In this document: in pieces, positions 34,416 to 45,559 of the stretch
Position numbering within the stretch: position 1 is the stretch's first letter
Layout: every line of letters begins with the position of its first letter
Assembly: GCA_028015205.1 (NCBI GenBank)
Contig: CM051514.1
Coordinates: 4,588,001 to 4,652,000 of the forward strand
Direction: 5' to 3'
Origin: Mytilisepta virgata
Taxonomy: Eukaryota; Mollusca; Bivalvia; Mytilida; Mytilidae
DNA length: 64,000 nt
The notes under the pieces: model-generated
Seen by the model: only the letters and a program-made list of their open reading frames with translations
Database searches by the model: none
Told to the model about the DNA's origin: nothing
Program-made: the position numbers and the translations under genes

Positions 34416-35706
34416 TCATATTTCCAGTGGCACCAGTTTCACAATTGGCCTTGTTGTAATCAGTCCATTTGATGTACGATGTTTGACTGCTCTCACTACT
34501 CCATCACTCCCGGTGATCCCATCTTCTATTACTGCTAGTTTCAACATCATCCTTGGTGAATTGTCCATGATTTGTACGACGGAACAGACTTTCTTTCACA
34601 TGTGCGCTCTGGTCTGCGGCGACGCGATCAAATTCCCTTAATCCGGTGAGGTATTCCATCCTCTATCGTTTTGCAAAGTGTTCAATTTAAGTTACCTTAT
34701 GATTCAAACGTTTGCTAGCTTCTGTGGAATCTAAATTAGAAATATTGTCCTCTGAATCGTAATTGTTCTCTTGTGATAATCGTCTTCCCTGTAGTAGATG
34801 TGACGCAGTTAGCGGCTCTGGATATCGGATGACACATACGTAATCGGACAATCGTTTATTACACGTTCGATTTCTATTACAATTGTTCGTAATACATCAG
34901 AATTGACTTGTGATTTTCCGAGCACCTTTTTTCAATGTCGTTTTCGTGATTCCAATGAGTTTCTCCCACCAACCTCGTACCAAGGTGCTGCTTTCGGAAT
35001 AAATTTCCAATTAATTTGAATGTTCATTTCCTTCGGAATGTCATATGAAGCGGAAACGGAGGTCGGCGCATTGTTGGAGTACACAGTACTAGGCATTCCT
35101 CTTCTACTAACGAATCGTCTAAATACTAATTTGAATGACTCGATTGTCATATCTGGAGCAAATTCTAGATGTACGGTACGAATACACGCACTTGTGAATA
35201 GGCAATTATACATTTTCTTCATAAGTCCATTTTCCTTAACGAAGAGTGGTCCAGCGAAATCAACACCAGTTGTAGTAAACGGAATCATGTCGGCGACTCT
35301 ATTCTTCGGTAGCGGAGGTGTTTGCTGTGGAAACGCTTTTCCGGTCACTTTTCGGCACGTTACACATTTCTGTACGATGTGGTTCACGCACTGTCTAATA
35401 GACGGTATCCAATATGATTGGCGGATTTGCGTAATTGTCTATCAAGCTCCTGAATATAACATCTGCAGATGCGCGTTCAATATGATTAAGTCCGTAAATT
35501 CATTTTTCTTCGGTAACAACACTGGAAATTTCGCAGAGTCTTCTAGCGGTGAATTGTGTATGCGCCCGGCGCATCGAATGACACCTTCTGTGTATATGAA
35601 CAAGCGTAATTGTCTTACTAAAGGTAGATTCTTGTTCTGTGACTGGTTCGCGAGTTGCTCCTTTTCATAACTGATTTTTTCATTCTGAATGTCTATAATC
35701 CACGTA
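34416..35706 (-). pseudogene. BEL/Pao retrotransposon pol relic (integrase end)
   Basis: Read on the minus strand: a linker with H2C2-type residues (QLRLFIYTEGVIRCAGRIHN, FTDLIILNAHLQMLYSGA), a frame change, then IVQKCVTCRKVTGK and the integrase core FTTTGVDFAGPLFVKENG. AFRRFV-like FKLVFRRFVSRRGMPS follows, and the second catalytic Asp of the usual YSDNA is Asn (VYSNNAPT). At APWY the frame breaks; GWWEKLIGITKTTLKK continues in another frame, and more breaks follow. The typical BEL C-terminus (KLAVIEDGITGSDGVVRAVK, RPIVKLVPLEI, stop at 34416) is present. This copy is dead. Its 5' part ends where the minisatellite begins at about 35707. Confidence 0.85.
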
Positions 35707-36475
35707 CGAGTTGCGATGAGCAGCGATGAGCAAGAGATGAGCAGCAATGAGCAGTGATGAGCAAGAGATGAGCAGCAATGAGCAGTGATGATCAGTGATG
35801 AGCAAGAGAAGAGCAGCGATGAGCAGCACGGAGCAAGAGAAGAGAAACGAAGTGCATAATAGAAATGGACCGCCGTTGCTAAGGCAGTTGCTAAGGACAC
35901 CCCTCCATTGATCTATTAATGACAGCATCACTTGGAGGTAAGGGGATATAATCCAATCCTACCTTTGGTCCTCACAGAAAACATCACCCACAGATGAAAA
36001 GAGCGGGATAAGGGGAGATAATCCAATAGTGTACTTCGTATACTCTCGGACTTCGACATAACAGTGAGAGTATCAGACCCTAGAGACCGATGAAAGATCC
36101 AGAGACGACCGAGAAGTGCGGGAAAAGGGTGGATCAAGAGATGAACAGCGATGACGAACAGTGACAAGCAGCAGGAGCGAAATGAGCACGCGAGTAAGGT
36201 CCTGAGTAGCGATGAGCAGCACGGAGCAAGAGATGAGCAGCAGTGAGCAACGATGAGCAAGAGAAGAGCAGCAATGAGCAGCGATGAGCAAGAGAAGAGC
36301 AGCAATGAGCAGCGATGAGCAAGAGATGAGCAGCAATGAGCAGTGATGAGCAAGAGATAAGCAGCAATGAGCAGTGATGAGCAGCGATGAGCAAGAGAAG
36401 AGCAGCGATGAGCAGCACGGAGCAAGAGAAGAGCAGCGAGGAGCGGGATGGAGCAAGAGAAGAGAAACGAAGTGC
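35707..36475. repeat. GATGAGCAG minisatellite, two blocks
   Basis: Two blocks (about 35713-35845 and 36139-36460) consist of 10-11-bp units GATGAGCAGC / AATGAGCAGT / GATGAGCAAGA, organised into higher-order units of about 31 bp and longer. The minus strand stays open in several frames (SSLLIAAHCC-like text); these are artefacts of the low-complexity repeat. The blocks are separated by the duplicated unique segment listed next. Confidence 0.85.
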
Positions 36476-36725
36476 ATCATAGAAATGGACCGCCGTTGCT
36501 AAGGCGGTTGCTAAGGACACCCCTCCATTGGTGACAGCATCAGTTGGAGGAAAGGGGACATAATCCAATCCTACCTTTGGTCCTCACAGAAAATACCCCC
36601 AAATGAAAAGAGCGGGATTAGGGGAGATAATCCAAACGTATACTCTCGGACTTCGACATAACAGTGAGGGTATCAGACCGATGAAAGATCCAGAGACGAC
36701 CGAGAAGTGTGGGAAAAGGGGGATA
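35846..36725. repeat. Direct duplication of about 270 bp next to the minisatellite
   Basis: 35846-36131 and about 36457-36723 share AGAAATGGACCGCCGTTGCT, AAGGACACCCCTCCATTG, TCCTACCTTTGGTCCTCACA, TATACTCTCGGACTTCGACA and CAGAGACGACCGAGAAGTG in the same order, offset by 620 bp at the start and 591 bp at the end. Each copy follows a minisatellite block, so the repeat unit is minisatellite plus unique segment. Confidence 0.8.
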
Positions 36726-36749
36726 ATTCAATCTGGTCAAGCATGGCAC

Positions 36750-37195
36750 ATCCTGGCACGTGACTTGCGTCACTTCCGTAATCAAATCATGGGAAAATCC
36801 ACTACTTCCGGTTTCGCATGCGCGCAAAACCACTTTCGGGTACTTCCGGTTCCGCCTACGCATGCGCATACCATACATCCGGGTCCTAGCACGTGACTTG
36901 CGTCACTTCCGTAAAGAAATGGCGGGGAAACACGTCACTTCCGGTTGCGCATGCGCAAACAACTTCCGGGTACTTCCGGTTCCGCCTGCACTTCCGCAGA
37001 CCACACATCCGGGTCCTAGCACGTGACTTGCGTCACTTCCGGCAACAAATGGCGGGAAAACCCATCACTTCCGGTTGCGCATGCGCGCAAACCACTTCCG
37101 GGTATTTCCGGTTCCGGTCACGTGACTTCCGGTTCCGGTTACGTTACTTCCTGTGACGTCATTTTCGGTTCCGGTGACGTCACTTCTGGATCCTC
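36750..37195. promoter_or_regulatory. CpG-rich tandem block of promoter-type motifs
   Basis: Three 130-133-bp units start at the CACGTGAC words 36757, 36890 and 37020, and a shorter motif-dense tail runs to 37195. Each unit carries CACGTGACTTGCGTCACTTC, GGAAGT-class ETS sites (ACTTCCGG, repeatedly), CGCATGCG or TTGCGCATGCGCAA (NRF1-like; 36815, 36945, 37075), and in the second and third units AATGGCGGG (E2F/YY1-like). TGACGTCA and CACGTGAC recur in the tail. These are the motifs of CpG-rich housekeeping promoters. The GC level contrasts sharply with the AT-rich surroundings. I see no gene directly beside it, so it may be a satellite, a mobile promoter, or the start of an unseen transcript. 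Confidence 0.65.
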
Positions 37196-37220
37196 ATGAT
37201 CCTCCACCACACCCACCACC

Positions 37221-37408
37221 TCAAATGATAACTGAACTGTGCCCATATACTACTATTACAATTAAAAACAAAAAACATATGAACAACATAGACCCCACCA
37301 ACAAAACCGGGGTAGACTCAGGTGCTCCGGAAGAGTAAGGAATCTCTGATTCATGCAGGACACCCGCCATGCTGTCCATGTCAAATCCGGTATGAGGAAA
37401 GGATAACA
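37221..37408 (-). repeat. 3' tail of the reverse-transcriptase element
   Basis: Directly downstream of the RT stop on the minus strand. It contains the conserved text CTCAGGTGCTCCGGAAGAGT (about 37318-37336), also found at 45713 in another repeat copy. The reading frame through it (FDMDSMAGVLHESEIPYSSG) probably has no function. Confidence 0.5.
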
Positions 37409-37893
37409 TCAATTGAATAGGTCAATTTTCATTTGGGAAACGGTTTTTTCATACCTGTCAACCAAGTCATGATGACGTCCATAAAACTTTAATAGGGATG
37501 ACTCCAACTTAGGAGTAACATAGCCCTGTCTGAGCAACTTTTCTGTCAGGAGCCGGGCTCTATCCAGAAAGTCAATGTATATGCCACAAGCTCTGGAATA
37601 ACGTATGATTTGTGAAATATATACTCCATACGCCGGCGCTTCTGGAATGTTGCCGCTCAAAAATGGGAAGTTGACGATTGAAAAGTCAAAGTCATCCCGT
37701 TTGTCGTAAAGTTTTGTATTCAACCTTCCTCTTGTGTCAATTTCGAAGTGAAGGTAAAGATAAGATGTAGACTTCGCAGAGTCTGTGGTATCCTTAATTT
37801 CGAGCTCATTGGGATATATGAGATGTAAGAAATTCCCAAAACGTGAATTGTTGAGTGATAAAACATCATCTATGTAGCGGCAGCCAACTTCTT
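37409..37893 (-). pseudogene. Reverse-transcriptase relic with YIDD box
   Basis: On the minus strand the frame from about 37893 reads CRYIDDVLSLNN (the YxDD catalytic box, about 37866-37877), RFGNFLHLIYPNELEIKDTT, STSYLYLHFEID, TKLYDKRDDFDFSIVNFPFL, NIPEAPAYGVYISQIIRYSR and KFYGRHHDLVDRY before the stop at 37409. The order of the YIDD box, a SYLDL-like motif and a K-x-D motif suits a non-LTR or Penelope-like element; I cannot decide between them. The 5' half is missing. Relatives lie at 9143-9305 and 49575-49790. Confidence 0.75.
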
Positions 37894-39639
37894 CTGTTTT
37901 CCTTCAGAAATGATATCAGTTATATCAGATTAAATATCACTCGCCTGGAATATTTTAATCTCTCGACTAGAATTCTTTGCAAACATCCCTTCCAATCATG
38001 ATAAATCTGTTTAAAAACACTTTTCAAAATGTATTTTTGCCTTATTTAAAAACGTGTCCACTCACAGATATACTGTGACCTTGACTTTTTATATACAATA
38101 AAACGATTTTTAGTACATTTTATAGAAACAGTATCAAAACTGTTACAACTTTATCACAAAATCCATTAGATATTTAACGAGCTCTGATGAAATAATAACC
38201 GTCATACTTGTACATCCATTGTTACAACTAATAGTATCATGGTATTTCTATACGTTTACGACCTAAAATAATTCTTCGCAATCACTGATCGCCTACTCAA
38301 GTCTAATTTTCTAAATGATTTCCAATGTCTGTCTTCATCATTCATTTATTTAGTCCAATATCTAACAAAATGTTGATCAATTAAGAATTATCTTATCAAA
38401 AGAATAGTTTATGTTTCCAAATTGAAAAAATAAGCTAATTTGTCTTAATTTTTCCTGTCTGGGTCATGGGATTCGTGGCGTTTACATTGAACTCGTTTCA
38501 GTCTCGGCACTAATTCATGTTAACAACAATTTCTGTAAGGACCAGAATAATCTGAAAATGCATATTATCATATTTTCTTTAGAACTTGTGGATAAATAAA
38601 ACATAACTTTATGACAAATATTTTTCTGTTGCCATGGACATTTTTTATTGTTCAAAATTTGAAATGCAAAAATTAGCATTTTCTCTATTTGCTATGAAAT
38701 GAAATCCTTTATCACTTTGCAACTCTATCCGGTTTCATATTTTCAGCCTATATCATATTTTGATAAACAAAAACATACAGTATTGATGGACGAATATTAG
38801 ACTTTTTTACATAATTCAAATCAACATGACCAAGTTGCTGCTTTTGACCAAAACATATGCAGCTATATCGGTCATAATTATGTAAGGTAACTCTGTTTAG
38901 ACTTATTAACTGGTTACCCAATATCGAGAATCTACTGGTCCCGTTCATGCCAGGCATTCATCGTACTTCGATAACTCTGTATTGATTATAGCACCTTCTC
39001 CACGTCTTCACTTTTTATTTTGAAATATGTAGTAACATTTCACATGGATTATAATTTCAATATATGAAATTGTGACAATAATTAATAATATGAAATTTAT
39101 CACCAATTTATACAAACTGTCAAAAGTACATAATTACACGTCATAAAGGGTAATGGTGCAAGTTTTTTTAATTTTTTAAGCCGCGAGAAAAGCGATTTTT
39201 TTTTTTGGTAAAATTTATTTGAGTTTTATCTGAAGAAATTTATTATGCGCAATTATCATGCTGTGTGTTTCAGGTAATTATAACTAATTAACGATTTGAC
39301 ACGTATATTGTACCTTGACTGTCCGGATGTTTATTGTTCCAACCGTTAATTAAGGTACACAGGTACATTGTATGTATACAGGTAAACCGTTTGCTGACCA
39401 TAACATAATTAATGCAACATTTTAATAAAGAGGTGTGTGTGTGTGTTTAAGAGGGGATCACAAAGAATACAGTGATGAAATATAATTTCAAATGTCAGAT
39501 AAGTAACATTTTAATTTATTTTAAATTAATAATTTATCTTTTTGGTATTTATATATTTAACATTTGACATATTATATGAGTAATTCTATTTACTCGTATA
39601 TATATTTACTTTGTTATGGCAAGGTAGAAGCTGATTAGG
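37894..39639. other. Gene-free AT-rich stretch
   Basis: No exon, RNA gene or clear repeat family identified. A short (GT)n run lies at about 39433-39446. Confidence 0.45.
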
Positions 39640-40600
39640 ATGGGCGCCATCTTGAATAATAATAGTAAAAAATAACACATTTCAAAAAAGCTAATTTTCA
39701 AATCAATTTGGAAGGGAAATAATCAAAATTTAAACTATTGCAATTACGATATTTCGAAGGAAGGTTTTACCCAAATATATGATATATGAAGACCAAAGGA
39801 TATACTTTATTAGTAACATCCGAGACATAAAACAATATGTCTCTAGTAATATATCAGTATCTATAGTATGCATATCCCCCCTTTTTATTATAACTTCATC
39901 ACACAAACATTATATAATAAAATCCAGGATTGAAAAGAAATGATGTCTGTATGAAATGATCCATCATCTGTGTTAGTTTTCATTAATACTGGCAAAGGTG
40001 CGATTTTTTTCATAATCTATATCGCCCTTGGCGAGGATAAGTTAATATGCAGTGCAATTGGAAACTATACACTTATTAATAAGTTATGTCAGCTATTTAT
40101 ATATATATATACTTTATATTTAAAACATAAGCGTTTGTTTCGATGCAAATATGAAATTGAAAATCATTAAATGTTTGTATTTTCACGCCTAGTGCCATTT
40201 CCGGTCATCGTTACCATCTTGAAAAATAATAACAGATTTTCCGAAAATAGCTAATTTTCAAATCAATTTGGAAGGGATATAATAAAAAATTAAACTATTG
40301 CATTTACGATATTTCAATAATTTATAAATGTATTAATTAGCACATAGCACCAAAATTTTTCCATCAGTTTTGGTTAAATCGCAATTTTATGTTAAAAACG
40401 ACAAAAAAGCCAATTTATCAGAGTTAGATGATTTAACAATATGGACTTAACGGGAAAATAAGACAAAATTTTCAAAAGCATTTGGAAGGGATAAGACAAA
40501 AATTTAAACGTTTCCAAATAGCATAAATATATTTCTAAATATATGAGGAAGTACTACATAGCACCAAAATTTTTTCAACACGAACTAAAAGTAGTTTATT
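39640..40600 (+). repeat. Three dispersed direct repeats of about 110 bp
   Basis: The phrase GCTAATTTTCAAATCAATTT / GGAAGGG.AATAAT..AAA.TTAAACTATTGCA..TACGATATTTC occurs at about 39650-39765 and 40215-40320, and a diverged form at 40450-40545. A second phrase, ACATAGCACCAAAATTTTT, occurs at 40340 and 40553. It is probably an old tandemly duplicated repeat. Confidence 0.7.
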
Positions 40601-40975
40601 TTATCGATTCCTGATCGCCCAAGTGCATTTCTATACCATTTACTTGGGCATGGTATAGGTGATGTGTGACGTCACCAAAGTCACGTGATGACTTCTATAG
40701 TTGGATATGACACCTTTACATACAAAATTTAGGCTGTCGGAACATATTTTGCATATTATTTCTGGCATTCTAAAATGTAATAAATTAATGAAAAGTTTAG
40801 TGGGATAATCGAAATTCTTGTCTTGACTCCCTGGCAAACATACCTGAGAAATGAGAATTTTAATTTTCTTGAATTATGGGACATTACATGTCCACTCAGG
40901 GTATCAAAGTTTTAAATTTTTACTTTATCCTTTGTTGCAATTCTGTGAAATACACAGTCAAAATGCAAGATATAT

Positions 40976-41556
40976 CTTTTATCAGTTAATTGTTTAGCTA
41001 TAACTAGGCTAGTTAAATATTACAATTTTTTATATTCATTTTTATCGTATTTCCCCATGCCTATATCGACCTGCTGAGGCCTTCACAATTTCCCGTATTT
41101 CGGCACTGTGACGTCGTAAAGAGTTGACCCGACCCTAATATGAGCTGACCCGAATATATCAGCGACGTCATAATGTTTGACCCAACGTTTACCCGAATAT
41201 ATCAGGAAAACATCCGGTTATAGGCAGATGGCCATTGAAAAGTAAGAAATTCCATTAAGATTGCTAGTTAGGGTCGGGTCAACTCTTTACGACGTCACAG
41301 TGCCGAAATACGTAAAATTGTGAAGGCCTCAGCAGGTCGATATAGGCATGGGGAAATACGATAAAAATGAATATAAAAAATTGTAATATTTAACTAGCCT
41401 AGTTATAGCTAAACAATTAACTGATAAAAGCTGACCCGAATATATCAGCGACGTCATAATGTTTGACCCAACGTTTACCCGAATATATCAGGAAAACATC
41501 CGGTTATAGGCAGATGGCCATTGAAAAGTAAGAAATTCCATTAAGATTGCTAGTTA
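40976..41556. repeat. Near-perfect inverted duplication with copied spacer (A-S-A'-S)
   Basis: Arm A is 40976-41138 and arm A' is 41268-41430: 163 bp each, reverse complements without gaps and with only two mismatches (CCCG versus TACG near the middle). The spacer, 41144-41270, overlapping the arm by 3 bp, reappears directly after A' at 41430-41556 with no difference that I can see over 127 bp. No coding potential. The near identity implies a very recent event or an assembly artefact. Confidence 0.9.
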
Positions 41557-41596
41557 ACAATACGATAAATTTATCATCAAGTTTTCTTCAAACAAA

Positions 41597-41703
41597 TATT
41601 GTAAAATATAAGCCGCTCGACACAATATGAAGCTTTTTAGCTCGTTCGCTACGCTCACTCGCCGAAAAAGCTTCACATTGTTTCTCGCGGCTGATATTTT
41701 ACG
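41597..41703. repeat. Foldback of about 107 bp
   Basis: GTAAAATATAAGCCGC...GAAGCTTTTTAGCTCG pairs with CGCCGAAAAAGCTTCACATT...GCGGCTGATATTTTAC across the core CTACGCTCACTCG. The arms are about 45 bp, imperfect. It resembles a small MITE. Confidence 0.6.
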
Positions 41704-41754
41704 ATATACGTTTGCAGAAAACCTGATAATATGTACATAGTTAAACATATGCCA

Positions 41755-41900
41755 CTTTTAAGCAGTCGAACATTGCCAAAAAGACCTAAAGGGTGAAGCC
41801 AGAGACAGAGCTATGCACAACGGAGATAGTCCTTAGTTTTACAAAAATTAACATTTTTTTTTTGTTTGGAGCAGTAAATTTAGTGCTCTGAAATTTGTAT
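41755..41900 (+). repeat. GACCAAAGGGGTAAA-type dispersed repeat
   Basis: Words CAAAAAGACCTAAAGGGTGA, AGCCAGAGACAGAGCTATGC and TAGTCCTTAGTTTTAC parallel 4150-4260 and 49440-49560 and, more weakly, 42770-42835. Confidence 0.5.
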
Positions 41901-41949
41901 CATAGTATATGTATTTTCTGCAGTGATCTTGAGGCAGTAAATACGTTTA

Positions 41950-42150
41950 TTTCATATCAGATAGTTTATAAGATATCTCATATAATTTTCTTTATAAGAT
42001 ATCTCATATAATTTTCTTTATAAGATATCTTATAAATTATATGAGATATCGTGTAAACTTTATAACATATCATAAATTATATGAGATATCTTATAAAGTA
42101 TATAGATATCTTATAAAAACTAGATTATATAAGATATATTATATGAGATA
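41950..42150. repeat. GATATC-rich AT palindrome cluster
   Basis: TATAAGATATCTTATA, TCTCATATAATTTTCTTTAT and ATATGAGATATC alternate on both strands over about 200 bp, with many GATATC palindromes. The cluster can form several competing cruciforms. Confidence 0.75.
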
Positions 42151-42389
42151 TATTGAAGTTAGAATAAATAGTAAAACGGCTTGCCATAGAGATCGTCTAG
42201 TCCGTTGTACGATAACGAACAAATTCGTCTACGTACTTCTCGGAAGAAGTGTATTGTTATCAAGTAAATAAAGAGATGAGTCGAATATATTCCGCGTTTT
42301 TAAACACGTGATTAAAGTTTGTAGACATGATTTTGGGTTATATAAACAAAAACATACACAAATTACTGAATAAACAACAATGCTGAATA

Positions 42390-42560
42390 AGCAACAAAAC
42401 GGATAAAATGAAAGGTCAACAATGACATACTAATCCACCAACGCCACCAAACAGACATAACCCCCAGCTCAAAACTAACATAGAAGGGCACAAAACACAA
42501 AGATAAACACAACAGAAAGTCAGGAGAGTCTGAAGTCAGGCAAGGGTTTTTAAAATACTA
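42390..42560 (-). repeat. Dispersed repeat, inverted relative to 50320-50520
   Basis: AAAGGTCAACAATGACATAC, ACATAACCCCCAGCTC, CACAAAACACAAAGATAAAC and AGTCAGGAGAGTCTGAAGTC are the reverse complement, with divergence, of words at 50340-50510. Confidence 0.65.
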
Positions 42561-44046
42561 ATACGTTTGATGTTTTAGGTTGTGGTATACTACAAAGAGA
42601 AATAGTAAATAAATAAATGAATGAATAAACAAATGAATTAGTTTTTTGTCGGCAATGAAGACATAAATTCTATGATACCAAATTTGGTGTTCTGTATGAT
42701 CACATCTCAACTGGAAGTAATCATGGCTGAACTGTTCAAATCATAATTGATAAACGAAAAACCATTCAAATATGAAAATGACCAAAAATGGTAGAACCAA
42801 AAACTACCTAAAGACAGAGATATGAAAAACATCCTGTTTTTATAAATGTAATACATGATTTCAGGTTTCATCTATAAAAGTTATAAGATGAGGCATTCTT
42901 ATATTATAGTCTGTAATTGATAATTACTCTACAGTATGACTTCATATAATACTTTCGACGCTTAGTCGCCAGTGAAGAAAAATAAAGATTACAATTTTGC
43001 AATTGGTATTCAATGATTTATGATAGAATTCAAACTTTCTGTATTCAAAACTGAAGAAAGTAACACATTCACAATACCTGTTCGAAATAATTACTCTACA
43101 GTAACTTTTCTTAAGAATGAAATGCTCCATTTGAAGCACATTTTCGTTGAAGTTATCCTAACAATAAGCTATAAATTTACTAACAGCTTTTGATTCTTTA
43201 ATTAAATATCAATCCAGGGGTGTCTTCCCACTTAGATTTTTTAAAATTTCTATTCCCATCAAGCCGAAATCTTATTTTCTTACCTAAGTGCTTACCTGGG
43301 TAAAGTCTGTATTTAAGAAGAGCACAAATGTTTTATATTTTAAGTCAAAAAAGAAAGTTATGATAAACAAATATTACATTCGTTTTTGTGTGTGTGTTGT
43401 ATTCCTTCAATTTGTTTCAGAGTGGTCAATAATGAATTTATTTGGAGCACGTGTAATCTTGGACTTTATCTGAATATTTATCAGAGCTATGTTATTGTAG
43501 TTTGCCAATAGATGACGGATTTGTATATTAAATATGATATCATCTGCTCGATAAGTGTCATATTTTAATTTGTAAAACGTTTGTTGGTTTTACTGAGAAT
43601 GCATAGCAGGGGGGTTGATTTTCAATATTCTAGATTATCAAGACCAAATTAAGCAAAAGATACACTGTACTCTAAGGAGATTATTAAACCCACAAAGGTA
43701 TTCTCATGTTTATTAAGTTCATTAAATGATACGATTAAATGGCGGAAATAATTATCATTACAAATCGTACTAATCATCAATATCTAAAATCAACCAAACC
43801 TGTTATCAATATCATAATTAGAGTACACGTAGACAGTTGATTACGGATACGATTAAAACATTAGTTAGGAAAAAAAATCAAAACAAAAATCTAAGTGCAT
43901 AAGCAAAGAAATATGAACAGACTTTCCTTTGTATGAAAATCAAAACCATTTCGCCTCGAAAAAAGTAACTCTAACAGTTCATATTAGTTGGGGACTTGAG
44001 ATGTTTTTCTTAAATTACATAAGATATTATACAAAAAAAAAAAATA
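42561..44046. other. Gene-free AT-rich stretch
   Basis: No supported exon. A faint copy of the GACCAAA-type repeat lies at 42770-42835. Confidence 0.4.
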
Positions 44047-44153
44047 GATTTCTGTCGGAGACGACAATTATACCTGAACCCCCACATTTGTTTCATCCAA
44101 GTGATGACTTTGATGAAAATTTAGTGTTAAGGACAAAACTTAACCTGAGTTAA
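44047..44153 (+). other. Possible terminal exon (weak)
   Basis: After a poly-A tract and an AATAG that could be an acceptor, the frame reads SETTIIPEPPHLFHPSDDFD, ENLVLRTKLNLS and a stop. Composition is protein-like (Pro, His, Asp) and unlike the flanks, but the pyrimidine tract is poor and no partner exon was found. A chance open frame is equally likely. Confidence 0.2.
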
Positions 44154-44169
44154 AATAAACCATGCTTAT

Positions 44170-44722
44170 GTTCATCCTCAACAGCATATTTTGATAATTA
44201 TAATACTTCCTATATGCCATGGGTCTAAAATTGTGTGTTGGGCATCTTTTTTGCATCTGTCCATCATGGGCAATCTACCTATGAAGCAACCAGAAACCTG
44301 GCATAAAAAATGCCTCAGAAATTAATGTTTTAAGCATATTTTGAAAATTAGCTCATTTTCATTCACAATTTTCGTTCCATGAATGAAATCAAAATGTTAA
44401 AACCTTATTGCGCATCTACATCATATGTATAATCACCTTGCATCAATAATGAATGAGGAGATGATATCACAAACATATTATTATAATTCGTTCGTTTTCG
44501 GTCCCACATTTCACCCGTTGAGCGAAATTAAAAATTTTAAAACCTTATTGCGCATCTACAGGATATATGCAACACTACTGTTAAGGAATTAAAATACTAT
44601 AACCGAAATTGAATGAGGAGTTGATGTCTCAAGAAATTGTGACGGACGAACGGTACGACGGACAGACTGACAGACGGACGGACGGAGACAACGAAAATAT
44701 ACCCGCAATGCGGGTATAATAA
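44170..44722 (+). repeat. Dispersed repeat ending in a hairpin
   Basis: AAAACCTTATTGCGCATCTACA occurs at about 44400 and 44540, each followed by ATATG.. and AATGAATGAGGAG, so an approximately 140-bp unit is duplicated. The 3' end is ACGGACAGACTGACAGACGG, then TATACCCGCAATGCGGGTATA (44699-44719), the same tail design as at 30280-30350. Confidence 0.65.
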
Positions 44723-45257
44723 TTCCATAAATCTGTCACCACATGCTGATAAGACTACTTAATGATTTTTATCTTTTACAGTAGCTACATTCCCCTCACT
44801 AAATTACTCATCCAAAATATTTATTTTTGTTAATAAAATTAGATATAGGAAATAAACTTGTAATACATTATGGTGATAAATATAGTAAATAAACAAGGAA
44901 TTAAAAAACACTTAGGATAAAGATTAGTTTCTCTTTCCCACCATACAACCTGCTAAAAATGACTTAGTATATCTGCCTAATGATTTATCATTGTCATCCA
45001 AAATAATTTTGTTAAATTGCATTGTTAAAGCATAAGCCTTGATATTATAAATCTGAGCCAACAAGACAAAGAACCAAATAAATTTCAAAACTGAATTTTA
45101 GTGGCATTGAGATCACGTGGGAAATTCAGGATTCTGCATATAGTTTCTGCACATCGACCACAAACAAGTGAACACAAAGTCCTATATTACCAGTTCAAAT
45201 ATGTCTCCTAAATTTGGTTAAAAAACTCGTGTTGACTGTTATCCACTGAACGTGACA

Positions 45258-45291
<34 letters not shown>
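45258..45291. repeat. (TA)n microsatellite
   Basis: A run of about 16 TA dinucleotides, starting near 45259. Confidence 0.9.
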
Positions 45292-45294
<3 letters not shown>

Positions 45295-45559
45295 TTTAAT
45301 TCAGGCCAGAGATAATATTGAAAAAATCAGGATTCATACTGTGATCCGAAGAAAAGGTTTGATAATGAACAAAAATACAGGACTACGATGTAAATATATG
45401 TCTTACACTAAGCTTGAGGTGGGTTTACAGTTTGACGTTTTAAAGTGAAATCTTGGCACCACGTTGGAAATTCTACTAGGACATTAGTTTGTACTAATTG
45501 TCTTTGTTGTATGTTGTTAAATTCCTCCTTAGGTAGATATACACACATGAACACTTTTT

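Noticed and set aside
35020..35670. Long plus-strand open frame of 216 codons
   Set aside because: It is antisense to the BEL/Pao integrase and linker and has no motif of its own; it is a shadow.
35680..36568. Several overlapping Ser/Leu/His/Cys-rich minus-strand frames
   Set aside because: They are translations of the GATGAGCAG minisatellite in different frames; low complexity keeps stops away.
36603..37156. Arg/Phe-rich plus-strand frames over the CpG block
   Set aside because: Three overlapping frames repeat the same peptide because the DNA is tandemly repeated; motif content points to regulatory DNA, not protein.
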